DNA from: Bursaphelenchus xylophilus
Lineage: Eukaryota > Nematoda > Chromadorea > Rhabditida > Aphelenchoididae
Length of the DNA: 64,000 bases
Direction: 5' to 3'
Assembly (NCBI GenBank): GCA_904066235.2
Contig: CAJFCV020000001.1
Coordinates: 5,146,001-5,210,000, forward strand
In this document: in pieces, positions 36,340 through 50,377 of the stretch
Layout: every line of letters begins with the position of its first letter
How positions within the stretch are numbered: position 1 is the first letter of the stretch
Translations under genes and position numbers: made by a program
The notes under the pieces: model-generated
The model's database searches: none
Told to the model about the DNA's origin: nothing
The model's input: only the letters and a program-made list of their open reading frames with translations

Positions 36340-38841
36340 CAGAAAATGGAAAACCGACCGTTGTCGGGGGATTGGATAAAACAAAATTGAGCAAACTTTG
36401 ATTCTGCACTTTAATGTCATGAAATTTGCATTTTATGAAAAAGAAATTTTTGAATATTCAAATTTTCGAAAATTGCAATATTCGATATAACTTTAAGCCT
36501 AGATTTGTGCCGTTTTTCTTATTAAAAATCAACTTTTTATTGAAAACTTGTCAATTCGTGGCCGTTTACAAAAAGAGAATCAATTTTTTTCTCCGACGCC
36601 GAATGGCTCTGACTCAATTTTCGAAGCCGACAGAGCGATGATTCCCTTCAAAACAGCCATTCTAAGTTTTTGGCCTTGGTTTTTCTCGATTACAAAACTT
36701 TGGGATACTGTAGACTGTTGGTAAAATACGTGAAATGGATTGGAGCCCTTAATTTTCTTTAGAGGAATGTAAAAATTAATTATATTTTTAAAATACGACG
36801 AAATGGCCTTCGCTTTATATTTTCTCTGTCAACGTATGTATTCCTAGTATTCCTAAAAATCTAAAAAAATATTGTAGAAGCCAAGTATAACATAAAATAT
36901 CAGAACCGTCTGATTTTGAATCCCTTACTCATTGATCGACTCATTTCTCCGCACTCTCCTCATTATAATCTCAACTCAAATGTCGGGCCAAGTAAAACAA
37001 TGGCCGAATGAGGACCAACTCTCTTCGTGGGGGCTGAATAACTGTTTTCTTTTGGCTTTCGAAGAGTTTTCTGGGGGGTTACTGTAGAAAAGTATTTATT
37101 TTTATTGTTCCAAAACAACTGTAAGACTTTGATTTACTCTTTCATAGCAAATAATAATAATCTTAAAAATTTCTAAGAGTATTTTTGCCATAATTGTAAA
37201 GAAAAGTGTCCAAAATTCACAATAAAATTCCTCCAAGTTCTTTTGTCAGATTTCTTTCATTTTTTCGCAATTTTTTATAAAATTCTAATTTCTATCCCTG
37301 AAAATTTTAGCTCATATTTTGCATAGGCAGTTGAGGCTTGAAAAGAAAAAAAAACTTTGGAATACCGTATTTTACCCTATCCACATTTCCCTTTCTCCAT
37401 TACCGTACCTGCCTTATCCTTGAGCCGGAATAATTACTTTGTTTGACCGTCCCATTGTTCCCGGGATCGTTCCATTCAAATTTTTTGTGTGGGCTTTTTC
37501 CTCTTTTTTCTTCGCACCCAATTCACAGCCCATCAATCGGTTCCGGTATTCAAATTAGAAGATGAAGAAGTGCCGTCCGAATATTTAATTAGAAGATCGT
37601 GCCGAGGTTTCTGGTTTTTTACAGAGTATTGTTGTGGGCGTGGGCGGTAATTTTTTTTCAAATTTGAAAAATTGGGGATTACGGTAGCTTTGAATTTTTT
37701 TTGTATTATCTATGGCAGCGACATTACAATTGAGTAAATAGATATTGGTAAACTGTGGTATGTGCTAACGAATTTTTTAAGACATTTTTGCAATCGTAAG
37801 CTCGCGTTTTGCAGAAAAAACCGATGTTTTTAGGGCGAAAAATGGACAATATTCAATTTTTGGCGAAATTTTTCTTTGAAGGCTCCGGATTTTCCGTTGA
37901 ATTACTAAAAAAATTAAAATTGTTTTATGTAGCACCCATAAAATAAAAAATATTTATTCTTTTTTAAAATTTCGGTCAAAAAAATCTTGAAATATTTTTG
38001 GCATTTTTTAGGCTAGTTGTAAACGGATTACTGTAATTTTTTTGTTGCAATCTTTATTAAAAAATAAATTTTTTATGTCCGAATTTGAACATAAAATTCA
38101 TACTCTGATTACTGGAAATACGCCTTATCACTAACACATTGTATCCACGTAACGAGATTAACTCCGACCGTCCGTCACATGTCCATTCCCTAATTTTCTC
38201 CACTGCCACACTTTTCTCCGACTTTTTTTTATGTTTTCCGGTGTTTTAATGGACGTCAATAGGTCGTACCGCACGTTTTATCAACTTAAACTTCCGGTTA
38301 TTCGAATAAACAGGCCCTTAGGCATCAAAAATTTGAAAATTGGCCGTTTCGTTGACGTCCATCTTATCAGAAAAAAGTTTTTACAAATTATTCAAATTCC
38401 TGAGGTGTTCAAAGTGACCGAAACTTGGCGTGGCCTCAGGGAAAACGGGGATTAAAGATTGAAGGTTTTGAAAAGGTTGGGAACTTTGGACGGTATTGTA
38501 AACATTGGAATTTGGATGAGTCATGGCCGGGATGTAGAAGATTACTTTCCCTCGAATTATCGATAAACTCAAGGAACTTATAAAAAAAGAAACAGAACTT
38601 GCGAGGCTGTACAAAAATAGAAGTTGTCAGTGTCGGGTAGAGATAAAAATTCAAAGAATTGTCAGTGACTGTAGGGACTTCTTACATACTCTAAATGGAC
38701 CATTTATCATTCCTTGAAAATTTTGGGGTTATGCGTTGCAAGATTTCAGAAGTATTCGACTATTTTCTGCGGGAAGTGTAAGCAAAACAGGTTAAGCAAA
38801 AAATACGGGCCGGATTTTGCTAAAAGTTTTGTTTTTGCTAA
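36340..38841. other. Gene-poor region after the kinase
   Basis: AT-rich DNA, including decayed repeat-family sequence near 37790-37860. Four exact or near TAAAATACG words lie at 36102-37374. No supported gene. Confidence 0.5.
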
Positions 38842-39300
38842 CAGGGGAAGTACCCCAAGTGCGACGCTCAAATTTTGATGAAACTTGGCACAAATTTAGA
38901 ATATTTTTTCTCAAATATATGCGATAATCCTAGCTCGCGCTTTGCAGAAACAACCGAGATTTTTAGAAAATATATATACGATAGTCGTCGAAAATTTAGG
39001 ACTTTTTGCCAAATTTCGGCACGAAAAGTTTCGTACCTGTTTCTACCGTAAAGAGTAATGTTAATATAAAAAATCAGTTTTTTCCGCACGAAACTGCCAA
39101 AGTTATGGCCAAAAAGTTTTTTTTTTCTCTGACCGTTCTCCACGTTTAGTGTATTCTCTAGTCGGCAAAAAACGTTCAATATCTCGGCAGCGCCTGAAAA
39201 GCGCGACCTAAAACTTTCAGAAATTGATACTTAGTCTATGTTCAACGCATGTGCAAAATTTTAAGAAAATCTGAGCGTCGCACTTGAGGTACTCCCCTTG
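38842..39300. mobile_element. Inverted-repeat element, copy 2
   Basis: About 459 bp, starting CAGGGGAAGTACCCCAAGTG and ending in the inverted form CACTTGAGGTACTCCCCTTG. Same interior as copies 1 and 3. Target duplication is not certain; TA-like bases flank both ends. Confidence 0.8.
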
Positions 39301-42300
39301 TAAGAAAAATGTAATCTTAATGTGTGTTTTATCAACAGTTTCTTCTCTCATTTTGCGCACTTCCATTTTTTTGGCATTTATTGAACAATTTGCTATAATC
39401 GGCACCTATTTGATCCCTTATATCAGCTCACCGACTACCTCCAACCTAATAATTGGTTATGTAAATTGTTTTCGTTTTCCCTTCCGCTGACATTTAATGT
39501 CTTTTTGCGCCAAAGTTCATGCCCAATCGATTTTAATCGCCCGATCGCAAAGCAAAACTGCGCCGCCACTTTTTATACAACTTTTTTATAGCCCCGCCAG
39601 ATACTGTAGCGGATCATAAAGGCGTGCGTTCGAGTCATTAGGGGGATATGAAGAGATTTCTGACTTAATGACCGACAAAATGACCAAGTTTGGAAACATC
39701 TGCCCATCTTTTTTGCGACTTCTAATTTGATTTTGGCAACAGATGGTCAGTGGTGAGGAAAAGGGAGGACTGTCAGAATGAATTTGCATGGAAGAATGCG
39801 AAAATGAGCATATTGAAAGACAAAAGAGGGTGCGGTTATAAGGGAGGAGGATGGGGATGTTACTGTAAAGGAAAATATATTATAAAAACGAGCATAGCCA
39901 CAGTTCCCATCAAAGAGAAAATTTTGCCATCTTGGTAAACAGATTAGTGTTTCCAAGCTTCTTAGCACTCGCTTTGCGAAACAATTGATGCGATTTTTTA
40001 CAGTTGAAAAATCAGCTTTTCGTCTCATGTAAAGATTGCAGTATTCCTACAAAAAATCACTTTTTTCTTAACGAAATTGAAAAAGTTACAGCGAAAGCAG
40101 AAATTAAAATATGATCTTTTTTATTGGATGCTTGCAATACTGAAAAACACAACATTTTAATTTTCAAAAATTAGCAAAGAAGGTCTCCAAAAATAGCCAA
40201 ACTATGCCAAAACACCGCAGTTACGATCTCAAGTCCACCATCGTACTCTCCCTCCATTACCCGCCAATTTACGTGAGCAAGTTTGAACTGTAATTAATTC
40301 CCCCACCCCCCATCGAATGTTTGGTCTCTAATTATCCCATAATAAGCATTTCGACGGTGCCAAGTTTGGGCCACACTTCCATGTGGACCCTCTTTTAGAC
40401 AATGATATAGACTTTTTCAGATTTTATTACTTTTTAGTACAGACACTTTCACGTTTTGTTAGTTTTTGGCCAGTCTCCTTTCTTTTGTGTTATTTCGCAG
40501 TTTTGTTTTCGGGATACTTGTGGACACAGCTTTCTCGTCTCATATAAATTGTCCTGGCTTCGATGGCCAGTGTCCAGATTCTGTTTGTTTTTTGGGGACA
40601 ATCAAAATATTATATTTTTTGTGATAGAAAATTACGTGGGACTTTTAATTTTTATGCATTTTTTAGCCTAATTTGTGATGTTACAGTAATCTTTGGGGCT
40701 GAACTTTATTTTTTGTTAGGGTTACTGCGCATTTTCTATCAAGTTCGGCATGACCGAGTCTAATCAAAGAGATATGGCTAAAAAAAGTTTTTTCTCTGAT
40801 CGTCTCTCCTCTTTTCCCATACTCTCTCACCTGCAAAGATTGTTTTATATCCCGGCAAAGTGAGGGCTAAAATTTTCAGGCGTTAACAGTCTTGTAAAAA
40901 GCATATGTCTCAAATTCAACGCCTTGAAATTTCAAATTACAGTAATTTTTTCATCCAAAAGTTTAAACTTTTTTGAAGTCCTTCGATCTTCTTTTTCCCA
41001 CAGTAATCTCGCTCCAAAAAGCATCTGTCATTCCTCGATCCCCCTCTTCTTGAGTCTTATAATGACTCCCGAACTTTCGGCTTCTCTAAGAAGCGACTTT
41101 GATTTGCATGTAATCCGCGCAATTCGCTCTTCCTTTCCCCTCTTCCTTGGTCTCTAATTTGCCGGCAATCGAGACTTTGGCCTTGCGTAAGATCGCAAAG
41201 GGAAAATGAGACAAAAAATGGGGATTGGAAAGCGGATTATGCCTTTGTAGACCGTTCCAAGCATAATAGAAACTTGTCAGGTGCTCGAAATTCCTGTTTT
41301 TTGAATCTTAGATCATGTTAAAGGTCTTTAAAGTCGTATTTGGTCTGATTATGTCCTTTGGACATGTTTAAATCCACCCTTATCCACCCAGCTTACCACA
41401 CCCTGATCTTTGACGTCTGAGCACAACTTCTTCCCTCTGCCCCGAGGCATTAATCTCTCCTCCCTCTCTCTTATCACAACTTGTAGTCTATTTTCCAACT
41501 TTTTTCGCAAAGAATGCCTGATTCAGGCGCTTCAGAAGTCATGCGGCCAATTGACGTCAAGGCCTGAAAATCGAATACTTTGATGCACTTAATGTTATCA
41601 ACAAAAGGAGTCACATTTCTCGCGGAAAACAGCGGGATTATGGAGTGGGTGAACGGTGTTTATTGGGACGATATTAGACGGTAGTGGGAGTGGAGGCGAC
41701 GAAAATAGCAATCGCAATCATGGGAGGTATTGTAATATCAGATAATGACGTCAAGTGAAATTAGGAGAACTGCAGGTGGGGACAGTTTGTGATTAGTATC
41801 TGAAGTGAAAACATATTGAGCATAATGTCAAAACGACGTATTTTAATACACTCGATGATAAATCCATGTTGTCTTGAAAGTTATACTCACAATAATCCAC
41901 GTATAAATCCCTGAAAACTTTGCTTTGAAAGGCAGCTGAAAATGTACTGGTGCTGTGGGTCACAACTGCGCGAAAAAATCAACATCAAAAAAATCATAGT
42001 CTTGACCGAATCATTGCCTGCTTCAGTGACTCAGGAAGCGTCTTTTATAGTAAGCAAACTTGCCCCTGGAGACTGTGGAAATAATTATTGTCTTGGCACT
42101 TGTGAATTTAGCTTGAATATCTTTTTTGTAGAAGCGTTGGTTGAACTAGTGAAATTTTTATTTAATTTTCGATCGTCTTCGGCATAATTATTTCAATCGT
42201 TTCTGCAACGAACAAATCAAAAGCCTTGTACCCTTATTTTTCGCAAAATTTCATCAAAGTCTACGCATTATGCGGCGCAAAACTTCAAATCTTATCTCTA

Positions 42301-45300
42301 TTCGGTACTGGTTTTCTTTGCCTCGCCGAGGAATCTCTAATCAATTTTTGGTCAATCCAAGTTTACAAAAATCCCCAGTCTTTAAATATTTATTCAGTAC
42401 TGTACCCACCACATAAAGACAAAGTCTTCTTCTCAATAACTCATTTGCCTCAAAACTACGAAAAGTTTCCAAAGTTCTCCTCAAGCCATTGCCCACATTG
42501 AGAAGCGGCTGATAAGAACGGAACATTCAAAACTTTTATAAAAGCAAGGATTCTCCAAACACAACAGGTGTCCGATCTATTTCTGTAGGCTTTATTCCGC
42601 TCTTTTGTGGCCAAGTTCATTTTATGTGATTGCGAAACTTTCCCATGACTCTTAAAAGTCTTTTAAAATTCCTCTTTTTGTATCCAAAATTCTTTTTTTT
42701 ATACCATCCATGTAGCCTTTATATTATCCTTGGGCCTTTTGCGAATCCTTGGCATTACTTTTTAATAGTTTTCCGACTACTTTTAATACGTTTTTACAAT
42801 TGTTTGACCAAGATCCTAGCGCCATTTGCGGGATGTTTTAAGGGCCTTCGGGAGGCCGCAAATCTTTTCTTTTCCAATTTTAACTTTCATTAAAAGCGTT
42901 GCCAAGTTTTGTGGCCAAGTCGCTTGGGAAAAGCGGAAGGTCGAGAGTGTCGTGTTTACCGTATGTGCAAGATGCGAATCTCCCGCCCAACTTTGCGGAT
43001 TTAATTAACTTTTTCTCAACTTACTGATTAAGGGGCATTGCGTGGGAATGGAGGCAAACATTAACAGCCATTTATTGATTGTTCCGTGGTGATAATCAGG
43101 GTTTATAGTTTAGGGAGATAGGAGGGGACGAACTAACAAGGTTTTGTGGGGAAATATGGGGACAAAAACGGGGAATTTTAAGGAGTTGTGGCTTGTGACA
43201 AAAGAGGTGACTAATAAACAAACTTGCTCAAATATTGACAAAAGTTTGCACAAATTTAGTTTGGTATTTTCTGAGACACATCAGAGATTTTTTGCTCTTA
43301 TTTTGCAGAAATCGCCGAGGTTTTTTTGGTTAAGTTGTTGAAAATTTGCCAAGATAAAAAAAGATTTTTCCTCTGACCGTCTCTCCTGATTTTCCATAGT
43401 CTCTCGTCCGCAAAGACTGTTAAATATCTCGGCTCTGCCTACAAAGCGTGAGCTGAAATTTCCGCGAATTGATAGAAGCTTGCCTAGCTTTTCTAGCGTT
43501 TTTCAAACATTTCTTTAAACTTCATTTTCCCCAGCTTCTTTAGTCTAAAATAATTTGATCCCTGCATTCCCAAAACACTACAAATTGACAGTGTTAAATG
43601 TTGGGTGAGGCCCCAAAACTCAACGTCAATTTGCGTTCGCTGACTGATAAGTGGGGTCGTATAAAACTCCCATTTTTCTTTGTTTTTTGCTTGCAAGTCA
43701 TCAACAATTTTTTAGAAACTTCTCCAAAACTATCAAATTGCATTGTTATCTCTGGGTTACTGTACTCAGATGACCCGCGTTCTGAGATCCGGGTTCACTC
43801 CGCCTATAAAGGGTACTGAGATCTTTAACGTTTTTTCCAAACACCCTCAGGCATTCCAGGCCTATCTCTCTCTCCCTCTCGCTTATCAGCTCCTTGTGAT
43901 TTGGGCGTTGGCGCATCCGGGGCAATAAACAATCGCATTCTTAATTAAGTTGTTTAATTAAATAATTAATCCAAGTCTCAGTTTGTAAATAATTCTGGGA
44001 TTAGGCCCGGGGCTAGGCCAAAAACAAAAAACAAAGACTTGTTTTTTGGGAGTGGGGGAAAAGAAGTAATCTTGGTACGGTAATTGGGAAGGGATTAGTG
44101 GGTGAGAAGAGAGGGGCTACTGGCTAGGGAGAGGGAAGTTTTCGGCGACTAATCAAGTATACTGTAGCGTGCAAACGTGTGCTGTTTTTTGGCCAAATTT
44201 TTGCAAACAAAAGATTAATCAATGTCCTTATACAACGCCTCAGAAAACCTCCTTCTTTCAACCGAGCCCTACTCTTTTCAAAACTCCCAATCCCCCCTCT
44301 TTTTATCTACTACAATATCGCATTCGAAGGCCCTCAAAAAGTCATCAAATTCGCGCTCAAGAAAGAGCGATTTGTCGGCGCACAAAAGGCCCCAAGTTTT
44401 TGTCAGAGCCGCGGTTTTTACGAGTTTTATTACATTATTATGAAGCAACAACACCTGTTCCTTGGAGATGGGGTCGTTGATTAGACAGAGATTAACCGGA
44501 ACTCGTGTCATTATGGCATCAGAGATTGCGTCATTGACCTTTAATTTGGAAAGTTGTTATTATTGGGATCAAAGTTACTGTATGATCAAAAAGCTTTTGG
44601 CAAAAAAATTGTGAGTTTTGACGATTGTAAAAAAGCTAATTAAATGGGATACTTTCTCTAAAATTTTTCAATTTTCGAGGGCTGTTAGAAGGTCCTAAAA
44701 AATTTAGACAAAATTTGAAGCAAATCCGAAAATGGCGCCTTCAAAAATTGTCGTTTCCGTACAACATAAAAATTCAAAAAATCGAAAGTTTTCCCCTGAT
44801 TTTCCATGTTTATTTTACAAAATTCTTGAGTGATTTACTGTCCCCTCTCCGCCTTCTGTGGCCTTGAAGAACCCATGCGCAATATGGTCCAAATCTGCGC
44901 GACAGACCGGCCAGCTTGAATGCCCTTAAATGGGCGCAAAACTTAAAGAAAAAAGTTGCGCAGCTGTCGCGCGCAACTTCAAATTATCCCAAAATGCGAA
45001 TAATTTCATTCTCGCCGCTCTCGAGCACCCGTAATGAGCACTGTTTCTGCGGATGTAACATTTATCGGCAACTTTTTTCTTCCTCTTTTGTACAGCTGCC
45101 GGCAGGTGTTCCATGAGGAACTTCTGCACAGTTTTGAAGCGAAAAGATGGATGGATGGGGTCTGTCGATGTCATTATTCGACAAGAATGGGCATGAAGTT
45201 TGAGACAGTTATAAGAATTAGATTGGAAATGGGATGGAGGGCGTTGGGGAGGGGAAAGTTTTCAAATTTCAAGGCAAAACTTAGTGGAAATTTCAAATTA

Positions 45301-45458
45301 TTGACAAGTAAAATGTTGGGGCAATTTTTCGTGTAAGGACCCTCGGAAAAATTTTGCATTTTCAAAATAAAAAGTTTGAATTTTGAAATAATTAATTACT
45401 TTTTTTTTACTTTAAAATACGCCAGCATTCCCAATTTTTCTATTTTTAACTCTACTTA
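39301..45458. other. Gene-poor region between repeat copies
   Basis: AT-rich DNA with degenerate family members near 40790-40890 and 43230-43480; the latter still shows TCTGACCGTCTCTCC and AATATCTCGGCTC. A minus-strand frame at 44278-44511 looks coding-like by amino-acid composition, but no exon borders support it. Other frames are overlapping and short. Confidence 0.5.
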
Positions 45459-45907
45459 CTGGGGAAGTACCCCAAGTGCGACGCGTAGATTTTGATGAAA
45501 CTTGGCACAAATTTAGAATAATTTTTCCCAAGATATATGCGAGAATCCTAACTCGCGCTTTGCAGAAACAACCGAGATTTTTAGATCGAAAGTCGGCGAA
45601 AATTCGAAATTTTTTGTCGAATTTCGGCGCGAAAAGTTTCATGCCTATTTCTACTATAGAGGGCAATGTTTCCACAAAAAATCAATTTTTTCGGCACGAA
45701 ACTAGCAAAGTTATGATCAAAAAGTGTTTTCCTCTCTGACCGCTCTCCGCCTTTATCGTACTCTCTTGGCGGCAAAAATCGTTCAATATCTCGGCGGCTC
45801 TCGCAAAGCGCGAGCTGAAACTTTCAGGAATTGATATTTAGTCCCTGCCCGACGTGTGTGCAAAATTTAAAGAAAATCTGAGCGTCGCACTTGGGGTACT
45901 TCCCTTG
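45459..45907. mobile_element. Inverted-repeat element, copy 3
   Basis: About 449 bp, left end TGGGGAAGTACCCCAAGTGC, right end the inverted form GCACTTGGGGTACTTCCCTT. The interior matches copy 2 closely over most of its length. Confidence 0.8.
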
Positions 45908-46160
45908 TCAGTCCAAGGTTCTGATATCATGCTCACTAATATACGAATAACTATAAATACCGCTTTCAAAACTTTGCCTCGCCCCACAAACACTAAGCGG
46001 ATCCTGATTCCGGATGCTTTCGGCCCGTCGGAAGTATTACGTTCAAGTTTATCACAATGTTACGTCCTTATCTTTCCGTTTTTCCTCTCCTTCAACTTGA
46101 TCATAATGTATTTTCCAACCCGTATTTGGCTTGTTTTCCGACTGTGGACCCTGTTTATGT

Positions 46161-46376
46161 TTACCAGCGTGCAAGTCGCACATCCCGTTTCATTTTGCAT
46201 ATAAGGTCAGCGTTATATATCCGATTGTCATAATGAAGAAACTCATTCATCAAGTCTGATCTGAGATCAAAAAGTTTGCACGCTTCAGAAGCCCCTTTAA
46301 TCTTCAGATTCCAACTTTTGATTCGCAGCGGGTGGGCCGCGAGGTATTCTAGACAGGTTCCGACGTTGCGCAACAT
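46161..46376 (-). CDS. Possible first exon of an unidentified gene
   Basis: A minus-strand frame of 71 residues starts at a Met (MLRNVGTCLEYLAAHP) and ends at a possible donor, CGCTG|GTAAAC near 46157. Amino-acid composition is balanced and charged, unlike the Phe/Lys/Asn-rich frames of the surrounding AT-rich DNA, and the exon is GC-richer than its flanks. I cannot find matching downstream exons with confidence. Function unknown; it may be chance. Confidence 0.25.
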   Translation of the reverse strand: MLRNVGTCLEYLAAHPLRIKSWNLKIKGASEACKLFDLRSDLMNEFLHYDNRIYNADLICKMKRDVRLARW

Positions 46377-49300
46377 TCATCACCGAGAATGGAGAAGTGG
46401 GAATTGGGAATGATTAATTATTGCGTGACTACTCCCATATTTGGGGCCATATGCCCGCAGGCAGCGAGTTAATTGAAGAATGGGGCTAACGGTATATGAG
46501 GGATTGAGTAAAAAGGTCAGGTAGGGAAGAATGACGATCTCACTGCGTCTTTTGCAAGCTTAGAGTATGACAAATTTTTTTGCAAACAGAAGAAATGCTG
46601 GGGGTGCAATAGTCACACTTTCCTGAAGTTTTTGGATAGATCAGAGCCATGTAGAAACTGCTGAAAACTTTATCTCATGCCTGCAGCCAAGATCTTCAAT
46701 AATCTTTGAAAATAAGTTACTATGGTAAATTAGGAGAGACTGCCTGAAACTAGCCTCAATTTTTGCCCAATTTCATCTCAGTTTTTGTAAATGACTTTTT
46801 TTATATTTTCTTACCAAATCTTATTACTCTTTCTTCATTCCATATTCGAATCGAATCTTTTCCCTCGGAGAGTTGGCTAGATTTACCTTTTGGCCAAAAC
46901 ATCTGCCGCCCCCTTTCCCCCTCCTTTCCCATTTTACTGTCCCATGCATAAAGATCCCCGGCGCTGATTTTTTAATAAAGTACAAAGCCTTTGCTGGGTT
47001 GGGAACGAAATTTGAGGGCAAGATTTATTATTGTTTTAAATACATTTTAAATACTCAAATTGCAAAGCGATTTTTTTTGTTTTATTAACTTTTTTTGAAA
47101 GCTTTTGAAGCTTCATCGTATTTTACAATTTCTCGAATTTATTCTAATTATAGTATTCTCTGGCCAATAGAAACTTTTCCCCAGTCCTTCTTCAAACTTT
47201 TTTCGTACTTTTTTCCCAACCAATCAGAGTCCGTCTTCTTTTTCAAAAGTTTGCGCAAAGTTTTGGTGGGCGGAGTCGAAATAAAACAAAGAAAATGCGG
47301 TTTACTGTGATATCATGGGGAGTTCATCTGTCATTTTGTCATAAGAAGTCAGAATTTTGCGATTTTTCGGCGCAAGGTACGAAAATAATTTTATAAAAAA
47401 ATGTAATTTTCGTATAATCTTTAGGATTTTCACGCAAAATTTTTTTTGTGATGCTGGGCAGGCCTTAATTTTTCCTTTTCAGTATTTTCCAGACATTTTC
47501 TTCATCATTTTTCCCAATTTTTCCGATTTTTTTTTGATTTCGAAATCGATCCCCCCTTGCCCAACCCTAAATCTCTCATCCCAAACTTGGCCATATATTT
47601 CCCGGTTTTTTTTATCGCATGACCAGATCCATATTCAAATTTTTATTTTTTTCGCGTTCCCCGAGAGATCGTGTCGGCGGAAGAGGGAGCAGAGAAACCG
47701 AGGGGCGGGGTCTGGAAACCATCTGCTCTTCGGGGAAATGGACATGCCCCCGATGAACTGTCTCCATTCAGGCTTCTGATGTTTTTTCTCGGCGAAAAAT
47801 TGGTTTTTAATTCGATTCCAAGGCCGAGTAATATTCGAATTTGTTTTTCTTTCTTTCTTTTTTCGAAAACTCTACATAAAATACGGTTTTATCACATTTT
47901 GAAAAAAAACATCTTCCAAAAAAATTGTAAAATGCGACACATCTGAAACTTGTGTTCTAGTTTTGCAATTATTTTGCCCTTTCCGACCACTTTTTATATT
48001 ACTCATCACATTGATCTCGCCCATTCTCAAAATTATCCCCAAAATAATATTCCGTTCCCAGTTATTTCGTCCGAAAAGCCCACCTCTCAAGGTGTCGTCC
48101 CGATTATTATGCAAAAAAAAACTTTGATAGTGATCGAATTCCCTGTCCCGGTCTTGGCCTTTCGCGATTCAAAAAGCGGAGCGAAGTTTTCGAAATTTTA
48201 TTTTTGGAGGGGGCGTGATTTTGTGGGTCGGGCAATCACGTCCCGACCGTACGCATAAATTTGGCTCCATCATGGGCTCGATTTACATGTCATGGAGGTG
48301 TTGGGAGAGGGGCGAAGAGGGGGGAGATCGGGCCCGTGTTGTAATTACAGTTTAGTGATTGACCTTATGATTTGTAAAAGTACAGCGAGGAAACACGTCA
48401 GGTGTGGGGCTAGGGGGCTGGGAATGAGCTAATTTGGTATTCCGCAACGTATATAATGGGCCGATCGAGAGGTTTACTCTAGTTTTTTAGTCATCATTTA
48501 GTTATTTCTTCTACAGTGATATTTTTCAATATTTTTTGATTACTTTCTCTACTATTTTTGGCTCACAATCTCGATTCGAGCCTCTATTTTTGATGACTTG
48601 ACCTTTGTCTTAATTTCGCGTATCCACAATTCTTCAAATATTCGATTACCGTAAACAATATTCCCCATTAAAGTTGCTCCTGAAAGTTCCTTTTATTTGG
48701 CGGCCTCTCCAAAGTCATGCCCTTCCGTCGTCCAGAATCTTTATCCCATTATTGCTTTTCTTCCCAGCGAAGGTCTCACTATGGCCACAGAAATGGGACC
48801 AATTCAGGAAACCCATTCGGGCCCTGAATTTCGACGTCGCCTTTAAGTGAAGCAGTGCATTAAAAGCGGGCCCGCAAAAAAGTGCTGCGAGAAAAATGGA
48901 TTTTCATAAATTGAATGTTCGAAATTAGAGAGTTCAGAGATAAGTAATGGATGGGTTTTGGCACTCGGCGCCGAAAAAGGATTCAGAAAAAGTTAATTGG
49001 AAATGGGTACGGTAAAAACTAGATGCCAGATAAATCATCCGGCTACGTTGGCCTTTGGTAGTAGGGTAGGAAATTAGTAAGAGGAAATTTTATATTATAC
49101 ATGACATGAGGACTAAAAATCGTAATTTTTTATGACCCAAACATCCGTATTTTAGTTTAGTGTTAGGTTTAAAAATTAATTTACAGCATTATTTGGCCAA
49201 AATCTTTTATTTTTTTATTCATAAAATGGCTTACGTCATCAAATTCTACAAGAATATTTTGACTCGAAACAATCTAAAAAATCAGTTTTTTAATACGATC

Positions 49301-50370
49301 AAAAAGTCGTTGAAATATTTGTTTAACACCCTTAAAATTTCTTCATCACTCATTACCGTAACCCATAAAACCCTCAAAACTTTTTACCCTCCATTTTTGG
49401 CCAGTTGAGTATTTTGAATTTGGAAAAAAGTCGGAAATCAAAGCTCCGCCTTCGCTCTCGCTGTCCCATCTTGTTCTCGGATACCCAGGGCATATATGAG
49501 TGGATGAGAAGACGAAGGTTGTTCACACTCTCGGCCCTTTTTTCTTCCGAAAAGCATATAAAGTCGCTTTGATGCGGCGGCGGTTTCCTTTTCGGTTTCG
49601 GCCGTGAGTTTGGGCCAATGTTTTGGTCTGAAATTTTTGTGAATAATGTAGAATGCCGCAGGGAGAAGGGTGATGCAAAAGACACCATCTATTTTACATT
49701 TGAGGAAGCTTTTTGCCCGTCAGCTTTTGTTTTTTGGTCTAAAAATTAATGTTTATTTATTTTTGGTTTATATTTTCCTTCCAAACTTGTACTGTAAGCC
49801 GCGAGAATGACGGCCCAAACTTAATCATCCCACGGAATGGATGTCTTCTGCCTTCTCCGCTCTCTCGTTTCGCAGAAAAAACAACTTGGCTTTCCCCATT
49901 TCACACATTTCAGCGCCGGCTCCACTCAGCCAGCGCCTCTTCGCCGCACCGCCAACCAAAGCCCGAGACAGCCGGAAAGTTTAAAGCCTCCAAAAACATT
50001 TCGCTCCACCCACTTTCGGACCGAGTTTTTGGTTGGCGTCTTTTCTTCATCCACTCGGTCCCAAAAACATTCCGTTCTACCGTATCCCCGCGGCCGCTCA
50101 ACTTTTCCCGACATTGGTTGGGCCGAGAAAGTTTTGGGGAGCGAAAAGTTTTCGGCCGCCAACTCTCTCCCACTCCTCATTGGCTCTCCATTTACTCCGT
50201 AGTGAGTGTTGGAGGTCAGAGAGAGTTTAGATTGCGTATTTATTCGATACTTTGGCTACTTTGTCACCATCCTCCCCCACTGTGATTTTAAGAGTTACGC
50301 AATTCATTCGCGACTTGATGAATTTCCAAATTAAATCCATATTCCACTGTTCATGGCGCAGTATGACATC

Positions 50371-50377
50371 ATTTCAG
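50371..50377 (+). promoter_or_regulatory. Probable trans-splice acceptor abutting the ztf-11 start
   Basis: ATTTCAG is immediately followed by ATG at 50378. A spliced leader joined here would leave essentially no gene-encoded 5' UTR. The frame is also open upstream, so an alternative start is possible. Confidence 0.45.

Larger units (their letters stand above)
45908..50377. other. Gene-poor region upstream of the ZTF-11-like gene
   Basis: Mixed composition; 47.6-48.3 kb and 49.4-50.2 kb are GC-richer, the latter plausibly the promoter/5' region of the zinc-finger gene. A 178-codon frame at 49749-50285 overlaps four other frames on both strands in that GC-rich patch. One candidate exon at 46161-46376 is listed separately. 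Confidence 0.5.

Noticed and set aside
49749..50285. 178-codon frame upstream of ztf-11
   Set aside because: It overlaps several frames on both strands in a GC-rich patch and has no domain. More likely promoter/5' region.
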